This document shows, piece by piece, positions 6,931 through 11,656 of a DNA stretch of 11,656 nucleotides. The position numbers and the translations under genes are program-made. Origin of the DNA: Gammaproteobacteria bacterium. GTDB lineage: Bacteria > Pseudomonadota > Gammaproteobacteria > BMS3Bbin11. Position 1 is the stretch's first letter; each line of letters starts with the position of its first letter. The stretch is from NCBI GenBank assembly GCA_030617565.1, contig JAUWVE010000035.1, positions 1-11,656 on the forward strand, read 5' to 3'. Below the pieces are notes generated by a model. That model saw nothing but the letters and a program-made list of their open reading frames with translations. It did not search any database and was not told the origin of the DNA.

Positions 6931-7794
6931 CTATGACTCCTCTGTCTGTAAACCGTGCACGCTTTTCTGCCCACTACCGATTCGTTCATATTCCGCAATC
7001 ACCTGCGCACCCAGCAACAGAATAATGGCCGCTGCTTCCAGGCTAATCAAAATAACTATCGCTGCAGAGAAGGCACCGTAGATCACATTTACCAGGGACA
7101 GAGTCGAAAAATACCACACAAGGATATGCCGTGTTATCTCCCATAGTAAAGCTGCTGTAATTCCACCGATCAACGCATGTCGCAGTGACAGCCGCCCAAC
7201 AGGCATCACCAGGTAGAGTGAAGTCAACAACAGAACCTCGCCACTGAAGCCGAGCAGATAGACAAACATCGTTTCCATCAACCCCTGCGGCCATTCATAG
7301 CTACGTAAATAGCCACTGACCATGCTGACGACAAACAGGCCGATGGCCAGAAGCAATATATAGATGTAAGGAATTATCGCCGAGACCAGAAAGTGGCGGC
7401 GTTTAATCGACACCCTATGAAAGAAGATCACCGACATGGCATTTTCCAGCGCGGTAAAAGCAAAGGAGCTGAAAAACAGCAACAGCACAAACCCCAGGAT
7501 GCCTATTACCTTCGATTTCTGTAAAAAAATATCGACCTGATTGACCACTGCATCTGTCTGCCCCGGCGTAACCAGCACCAGGTAATCACGCAGTACCGCG
7601 AGCAATTCTTCGGAGTCCGTGAACTGAGACAATGCCGCAAGAATCAGCGCCGTCATCGGGATAATTGACAGAAGAGTGTAATAGGCGATTGCACCGGACA
7701 GCAAAAACCCCTGGTTGGCACGAAAACCATTTAACACCTGCTTTATAAACAACAGCGGGGCAATCATGACAACACGGGTGCGGGAGGATGACAT
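6931..7794 (-). CDS. YihY/BrkB family inner-membrane protein
   Basis: This 287-residue integral membrane protein is of the YihY/virulence factor BrkB family, once wrongly equated with RNase BN. Seen: the N-terminal family block GFRANQGFLLSGAIAYYTLLSIIPM (about residues 23-47, family-typical AYYxLLSxxP), then five further hydrophobic segments, giving about six helices. The FSSFAFTALENAMSVIF block and VNVIYGAFSAAIVILISLEAAAIILLLGAQ at the C-terminal end are also typical. The last 20 residues or so are cytoplasmic and polar. Length is normal. The ATG at 7794 has no clear ribosome site. It starts 41 bases after the beta-CASP gene stops on the same strand, so they are probably co-transcribed. The family's molecular function is unknown. 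Confidence 0.9.
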   Translation of the reverse strand: MSSSRTRVVMIAPLLFIKQVLNGFRANQGFLLSGAIAYYTLLSIIPMTALILAALSQFTDSEELLAVLRDYLVLVTPGQTDAVVNQVDIFLQKSKVIGILGFVLLLFFSSFAFTALENAMSVIFFHRVSIKRRHFLVSAIIPYIYILLLAIGLFVVSMVSGYLRSYEWPQGLMETMFVYLLGFSGEVLLLTSLYLVMPVGRLSLRHALIGGITAALLWEITRHILVWYFSTLSLVNVIYGAFSAAIVILISLEAAAIILLLGAQVIAEYERIGSGQKSVHGLQTEES

Positions 7795-7835
7795 GCTGGT
7801 TAGCTAATTAGAGGTTTTCATCAATCTGTCTACTG

Positions 7836-9230
7836 TTACAGGGTATACACCTGGTGCAACTCTGGCATTACGACCTGTGTTCCTGCCAGTTTTGTGGCGA
7901 AGGTTTGCATACTTTCTTTTTCGCCATGTACCAGGAAGGTTGTTTTCGGGCTCCCGGTCTGTCCGTGCCATGCCAGCAACTCAGCCTGGTCAGCATGAGC
8001 AGAAAAGCCTCCAATCGTATAGATACTTGCACGAACGGGCATTTTCTCACCGAAAATGCTGACCTCTTCAGCACCGTCAATAATACGTCTTGCCAATGTT
8101 CCATGTGCAGCAAAACCAACAAAGACAATACTGTTTTTTCTATTCCAGATATTGTGCTTTAGGTGGTGACGAACTCGCCCGCCGGTACACATACCGGAGC
8201 CAGCCATAATCACCGCTCCACCGGTCACATTATTGATAGCCATGGATTCTGCTGTTTCCTGCGTGAAGCGCAGCCCGGGCAGGTCGAATGGATCTCCACT
8301 ATCCTGCAGCACCTTAAGCGTCTTGCTATCATAGCATTCAGGATGGCGGGCAAAAATTCTGGTAGCAGAGATTGCCATCGGGGAATCGAGGAAGACATTA
8401 ATATAATGTTCGATATGTTTGCTTTCTACCCCTTCACGCAGATAAAACAGCACCTCCTGCGCGCGCTCCAATGCGAAAGTAGGAATGATCAGGTTACCGC
8501 CCCGTCCGATTGTTTCATTAATTGCTGCATACAGCTCATTAATTGAGGGCTTTAACTGTTTATGCAGGCGATCACCATAGGTTGTCTCCATCACCACGGT
8601 ATCGACCTGCGGTGGTGGCGTCGGATCACGTAATATCGCGCGATGGCTATAGCCAATGTCGCCGGAAAAAATTACACGATGCGACTGGCCCTGCTCCTCC
8701 AGCTCCAGCAGAATACTGGCAGAACCCAGGATATGCCCGGCATCAATAAAGGTGGCACGTATACCCGGAGCAACTAAAATCGTTTTGTCGTAGCTTGCCC
8801 TGCGACCAATAAATTCGAGACAGTTAAGTGCATCCAGCCGGGTATACAATGGTTCGATTATTTTCTTCTGACGACCGCCTTTACGGTCTGCCCGACGCTG
8901 CTGGTAACGGGCCTCTTCTTCCTGCAGACCCGCTGAATCAAGCATTATCAGGCGTGCCAGCTCTACCGTTGCCGCCGTTGTTATGATCTCACCGGTAAAG
9001 CCTAGTTTTGCCAGCAATGGAATGCGCCCGCAATGGTCGAGGTGGGCATGGGTTAGCAGCAGGTAGTCAATATCGGCCGGATCAAAACCAAAAGGCGCCG
9101 AGTTCTCTTCTTTGATCTCCCTGCTCCCCTGGTACATCCCGCAATCAATCAAAATCTTTTTACCTGCACACTCGACCAGGTGACAGGAACCCGTCACATT
9201 CTGATCAGCCCCATGAAATGACAGTTTCAT
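7836..9230 (-). CDS. MBL-fold beta-CASP RNA metallo-hydrolase
   Basis: This 464-residue protein combines a metallo-beta-lactamase fold with a beta-CASP domain, the COG1236 group related to CPSF73/Ysh1 nucleases. All expected metal ligands and beta-CASP motifs are visible: HAHLDHCG at 61-68 (motif 2), AGH with His165 (motif 3), SGDIG with Asp191 (motif 4), Glu215 in ETTYGDR (motif A), GFAAHGTLARRI around 372-383 (motif B region), FSAHAD with His412 and LVHGE with His435. The beta-CASP insert runs about 245-395 and includes PTFALERAQE. Full length and intact catalysis predict a cytosolic zinc-dependent ribonuclease, endo- or exo-acting; the target RNA is unknown. The ATG at 9230 has GAGGA six bases upstream. 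Divergent from the DUF2238 gene, it leads the minus-strand series with the YihY gene. Confidence 0.93.
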   Translation of the reverse strand: MKLSFHGADQNVTGSCHLVECAGKKILIDCGMYQGSREIKEENSAPFGFDPADIDYLLLTHAHLDHCGRIPLLAKLGFTGEIITTAATVELARLIMLDSAGLQEEEARYQQRRADRKGGRQKKIIEPLYTRLDALNCLEFIGRRASYDKTILVAPGIRATFIDAGHILGSASILLELEEQGQSHRVIFSGDIGYSHRAILRDPTPPPQVDTVVMETTYGDRLHKQLKPSINELYAAINETIGRGGNLIIPTFALERAQEVLFYLREGVESKHIEHYINVFLDSPMAISATRIFARHPECYDSKTLKVLQDSGDPFDLPGLRFTQETAESMAINNVTGGAVIMAGSGMCTGGRVRHHLKHNIWNRKNSIVFVGFAAHGTLARRIIDGAEEVSIFGEKMPVRASIYTIGGFSAHADQAELLAWHGQTGSPKTTFLVHGEKESMQTFATKLAGTQVVMPELHQVYTL

Positions 9231-9294
9231 CCGCTTTCCTCAATCAGTGTTTCACCGTTTCGTTCGTACCAGAAGTCCCGGTTATCAATCCATT

Positions 9295-9332
9295 TTAAGG
9301 GTACCTCTATTAATTCATGAATAATAGAGGTA
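9295..9332. repeat. Short palindromic element related to the 10092-10307 element
   Basis: After a TTAA at 9295-9298 comes a GGG, then TACCTCTATT (9302-9311), an 11-base centre with the palindrome ATTCATGAAT, then AATAGAGGTA (9323-9332). The 10-base arms are perfectly complementary. The outer arm and the ATTCATGAATAA core also occur at the ends of the element at 10092-10307. This looks like that element with its interior deleted. It lies in the 168-base gap between two divergent genes. Confidence 0.7.
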
Positions 9333-9398
9333 TCAAAATGACATTATCATCATTTTCCAGCATGATAGTCCCATATAAACAATTTAGCGGGATGGGTT

Positions 9399-10010
9399 AT
9401 GTTTAAGAAAACCATCGTCGGTATCTTTGTGCTGTTCTGGCTAGTGTTGGCGATCAACCCGGTACACCCCGGAATCTGGGCAATGGAAAACCTTCTGGTC
9501 GCTACCATCTTCCCGGTTGTGCTCTGGCTCGACAGTAAATACAATTTTAACAACTGGACCTTCCTGGTGCTGACACTCTTTGTCATACTGCACCTGTTCG
9601 GTGCGCATTTTACCTATGAAAAAATAAGCTATTTCACATGGTTATCAAATTGGCAGGGCTGGGAACGTAATTATTATGACCAGTTCATTCACTTCCTCTT
9701 TGGTCTAATGGTTTTCATGCCCTTCTTCGAGATTTTTTACCATCAGGGCTTATCCAGGAACATAAGTTACCTCATTGCCTTCCTGTTTATCAGCGCCATC
9801 AGCGCCTGGTACGAGGTCCTTGAGTGGCTTGCCATGGTCGTTTTCTGTCGTGAACAGAATTGTGTACACTTCATCACCCAGAGTGATGTGTGGGATGCAC
9901 AAAAAGATATGGCCTATGCTGCCATTGGCGCCATCATTGCCCTGCTTTTGCATAGATATTTGAGTAAAGCAGGCCGAAAAAACATGATCTATCAAGAGAA
10001 TGCCGATTGA
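9399..10010 (+). CDS. DUF2238 (YjdF-like) integral membrane protein
   Basis: This 203-residue protein matches the DUF2238/YjdF family of bacterial inner-membrane proteins of unknown function. About six hydrophobic segments are visible: residues 5-20, 31-45, 53-68, 88-107, 121-150 (probably two short spans or one long one) and 171-187. Conserved-looking polar landmarks are GAHFTYEK, NYYDQFIHFLFG, SAWYEVLEW and SDVWDAQKDM, the acidic and aromatic motifs I associate with this family. The length is normal. The ATG at 9399 follows a G-rich stretch (GGGATGGG) that may serve as a weak ribosome site. The gene stands alone on its strand for about 400 bases either way. It is flanked by the short palindrome at 9295 and the larger inverted-repeat element at 10092. 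Confidence 0.85.
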   Translation: MFKKTIVGIFVLFWLVLAINPVHPGIWAMENLLVATIFPVVLWLDSKYNFNNWTFLVLTLFVILHLFGAHFTYEKISYFTWLSNWQGWERNYYDQFIHFLFGLMVFMPFFEIFYHQGLSRNISYLIAFLFISAISAWYEVLEWLAMVVFCREQNCVHFITQSDVWDAQKDMAYAAIGAIIALLLHRYLSKAGRKNMIYQENAD

Positions 10011-10429
10011 ATACAGACGTTGCTCTTAGCCTTCTACATGGCTTGCAATCTTCATTTGACATGAAAATGGCCAGGACCCATGTCACGAGTATTAAGGGCA
10101 CCTCTATTTATTATGGATAGATCAGATTGCATCAATTGTGTTCATATCAAGGCAAGGATCGCACGGCCGTTCAATGACATCCTGTCACCACGGCACTTGT
10201 ATGTCCATATACATCGTAATAGCTAGCTATTGCGAAGATTCTTAACGTAGAGATGGACGATTTTGGATGTGAGATGAATATTCATGAATAAATAGAGGTG
10301 CCCTTAAGGGAAAGAACCATCCAGGGCCCTGTCTTTTCTATTACAATTTGAAGCGCAACTGAACTTTTTTAGCGCGCACTACTCATATATCCACAAGGTG
10401 CAGATAAATTTATTCAGGAGCAGGTCGTC
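10011..10429. other. 419-base gap between DUF2238 gene and msrB
   Basis: About half of this stretch is the inverted-repeat element at 10092-10307. The 81 bases before it hold a TTGACA (10056-10061) but no fitting -10 box. The 122 bases after it hold a 10-base palindrome CAGGGCCCTG (10322-10331) and an A+T-rich msrB leader with AGGAG at 10416-10420. I see no confident terminator or promoter. Confidence 0.5.
10092..10307. mobile_element. MITE-like element with perfect 21-base terminal inverted repeats
   Basis: The left end (10092-10112) and right end (10287-10307) are exact reverse complements over 21 bases: TTAA followed by GGGCACCTCTATTTATT. Similarity continues weakly a few bases further in (ATGGATA against ATGAATA). 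The outer TTAA on both sides may be a 4-base target duplication, leaving a 208-base element (10096-10303) bounded by GGGCACC and GGTGCCC. The interior has no transposase, so any movement would need one supplied in trans. TTAA targets and short GC-ended repeats suggest an IS5-like donor, which is inference. A 14-base palindrome AATAGCTAGCTATT lies at 10218-10231, and a 37-codon open frame starts just inside the left repeat. Confidence 0.75.
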
Positions 10430-11014
10430 ATGGCAGGAAAGAAAAGCATCATTCGCCTCATACTGCTGGGCAGTATAGGCGTCATTACCGCGTGGGGGCT
10501 TTACGCCATGTCGGATCAGTCCGTTTCAACCATAGGAAAACTTACAGATCAGCCGGTGTCAGAAGATAACGGACAATGGCAGAAGCCGGAGGACGCTGAA
10601 CTCAAGAAGATGCTGACCCCGGAGCAGTACAAGGTCACACAGAAAGAAGCCACAGAACGCCCGTTTCAAAATGTCTACTGGGACAACAAAAAGGAAGGCA
10701 TCTACGTCGATATAGTTACGGGTGAGCCGCTGTTCAGCTCGCGTGATAAATTCAAATCCGGCACCGGCTGGCCAAGCTTCACCCGGCCGCTGGTAAACAG
10801 CCATGTCGTTGAAAAACCCGATAGAAAATTTGGCATTCTACGTACTGAGGTTAAATCTAAATACGGCGACTCACACCTTGGCCATCTTTTTGATGACGGT
10901 CCAAACCCAACGGGCCTGCGCTACTGCATCAACTCCGCGTCGTTACGATTTGTTCCAAGGGAAGAGCTTGCGAAAGAAGGCTATGGCCAGTTCGCAAAAC
11001 AATTTCAGGAGTAA
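10430..11014 (+). CDS. msrB: Membrane-anchored or exported peptide-methionine (R)-S-oxide reductase
   Basis: This 194-residue protein is MsrB with an N-terminal export segment; it reduces the R form of methionine sulfoxide in proteins. Residues 1-7 are basic, about 8-26 hydrophobic, with a possible cleavage after LYA (residue 26) or retention as an anchor. A linker to about 55 precedes the MsrB domain (about 56-180): LTPEQYKVTQKEATERPF, GTGWPSF (111-117), GDSHLGHLFDDGP and RYCINSASLRF with catalytic Cys166. Cys166 is the only cysteine in the protein. The two CxxC zinc pairs of zinc-type MsrBs are absent (GIYVDIVTG and VKSKYGDSH instead), and the resolving-cysteine position in GCGWPSF reads Thr. 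It is therefore a zinc-free, one-cysteine form acting on the periplasmic side. The ATG at 10430 follows AGGAG by nine bases. No MsrA or electron-donor gene is nearby. Confidence 0.95.
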   Translation: MAGKKSIIRLILLGSIGVITAWGLYAMSDQSVSTIGKLTDQPVSEDNGQWQKPEDAELKKMLTPEQYKVTQKEATERPFQNVYWDNKKEGIYVDIVTGEPLFSSRDKFKSGTGWPSFTRPLVNSHVVEKPDRKFGILRTEVKSKYGDSHLGHLFDDGPNPTGLRYCINSASLRFVPREELAKEGYGQFAKQFQE

Positions 11015-11130
11015 GCCCGGCCTTGATCTAATTGCAGTCGTCAGAATCAGCTCCCGCTGCTTCCCTTCCTGTTCCCGGAATTCGACATCCGGTATCAAAG
11101 CAGCGACCGGTGTATCCGTTGTTAATCCTT

Positions 11131-11145
11131 CCTTAATTTTTAAGG
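11131..11145. repeat. Short A+T-rich hairpin upstream of the secreted-protein gene
   Basis: CCTTAA and TTAAGG flank a TTT loop in the 188-base gap after msrB, 57 bases before the next start codon. The stem is short and A+T-rich. It could be an operator-like dyad or chance; it is not a convincing terminator. Confidence 0.3.
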
Positions 11146-11202
11146 TCTATATTCCCCATATCACACTCAATAATTCCCAGTACTTTGCCAGAGGATATGG
11201 TC

Positions 11203-11656
11203 ATGATAAGGAAGTTTTTCGAATCGTATGGTGTTGCACTTATTTGCCTGATTGCAGCAATAGTCTTCGTTACCACGGGTGAGGCAACAGCTTCAGATGA
11301 ATCCATTTCTATTTCAGAGGCAAAATGGAAAGCGGAGGATAGTGAACTAAAAGTCAAAGGCAAACATGCCGCCAGGCGTGGCAGGGTTGAAATATATAAT
11401 GCTGCATCCGGGATATTGCTGGACACCGTAACAGCAGACAGAGATGGCGAATGGAGATACAGAACTCGTCCTCCCTCGGTGCCCTGTAAAGTAAAGGCTG
11501 TCTCAGATGGCTCAGATGATGAACAGGACGTGGAGGATGCACCTGATAATTGTGATGGCGGCCCAGGAAATGGTAACCAGCCACCGGTGGCGAATGATGA
11601 TAGTGCCACTACCCATCAGGACACGAATATCACGGTTAATGTTGTGCAAAATGACA
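11203..11656 (+). CDS. Secreted protein with Ig-like domains, 5' part only
   Basis: The frame is open from the ATG at 11203 to the window edge (151 codons) and is cut there. AGAGGA at 11190-11195 sits seven bases before the start; an in-frame ATG at 11197 is too close to it. Residues about 1-31 form a signal peptide: basic MIRK, a hydrophobic core (GVALICLIAAIVFVTT) and a likely cleavage near EATASD. Residues about 40-110 look like a small beta-sandwich (KAEDSELKVKGK, then VEIYNAASGILLDTV and DRDGEWRYR), with two cysteines (VPCKV and DNCDG) that could form a disulfide. A Gly/Asn/Pro linker follows, then PPVANDDSATTHQDTNITVN, the usual opening of cadherin-like Ig repeats (Big_9 type, as in tandem-95 repeat proteins). 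I infer a large envelope or secreted protein; function and length lie outside the window. Confidence 0.75.
   Translation, partial: MIRKFFESYGVALICLIAAIVFVTTGEATASDESISISEAKWKAEDSELKVKGKHAARRGRVEIYNAASGILLDTVTADRDGEWRYRTRPPSVPCKVKAVSDGSDDEQDVEDAPDNCDGGPGNGNQPPVANDDSATTHQDTNITVNVVQND

Noticed and set aside
9302..9332. The short palindrome as an intrinsic terminator
   Set aside because: It lies upstream of both flanking divergent genes, so no transcript from them would end there, and it shares sequence with the mobile-element ends.
10056..10061. TTGACA as a possible -35 box
   Set aside because: No -10-like sequence lies 16-18 bases downstream.
10322..10331. CAGGGCCCTG palindrome with a T-rich stretch after it as a terminator
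   Set aside because: A perfect palindrome with no loop bases folds poorly, the T-run is broken, and it lies about 310 bases from the upstream stop codon.
10803..11282. A 159-codon plus-strand frame overlapping msrB and the secreted-protein start
   Set aside because: It overlaps two better supported genes in another frame and shows no coherent domain.

Overview
The window looks like chromosomal DNA from a gammaproteobacterium of middling G+C content, probably free-living. The clues are a flavoprotein almost motif-for-motif like E. coli YhiN/RdsA, a VF530-family protein, a SixA phosphatase and a DUF2238 (YjdF-like) membrane protein. The species cannot be fixed from the sequence. I see no rRNA, tRNA, CRISPR array, prophage or full insertion sequence.

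Layout. (1) 7-1065, minus: an ornithine cyclodeaminase/mu-crystallin family dehydrogenase, divergent from (2) pyruvate phosphate dikinase at 1401-4172, plus. The 335-base gap between them holds an imperfect inverted repeat (1155-1299) whose arms fake N-terminal extensions on both genes. (3) 4284-6219, plus: an RdsA/YhiN-type flavoprotein, an RRM RNA-binding protein and a VF530 protein. The last two overlap by 8 bases; together the three resemble an RNA or nucleic-acid module. (4) 9230-6265, minus: a closely spaced series of a beta-CASP metallo-hydrolase, a YihY/BrkB membrane protein, a small open frame containing a REP-like hairpin, and SixA. (5) 9399-11656, plus: a DUF2238 membrane protein, a membrane-anchored MsrB methionine sulfoxide reductase, and the start of a secreted protein with Ig-like domains that runs off the window.

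The main non-coding finding is a small mobile-element-like family around the DUF2238 gene. A 216-base element at 10092-10307 has perfect 21-base terminal inverted repeats bounded by TTAA and no transposase. A 38-base relative at 9295-9332 looks like the two ends of the same element joined together. The two lie on either side of the gene.

Functionally the genes are mostly housekeeping: PEP/pyruvate interconversion, rRNA modification or RNA binding, RNA processing, phosphohistidine signalling and repair of oxidised methionine in the envelope. I did not find a clear new defence or biosynthetic system. The points most worth following are the element pair, the rdsA-RRM-VF530 cluster, the possible gene remnant with its REP-like insertion, and the single-cysteine, zinc-less MsrB.
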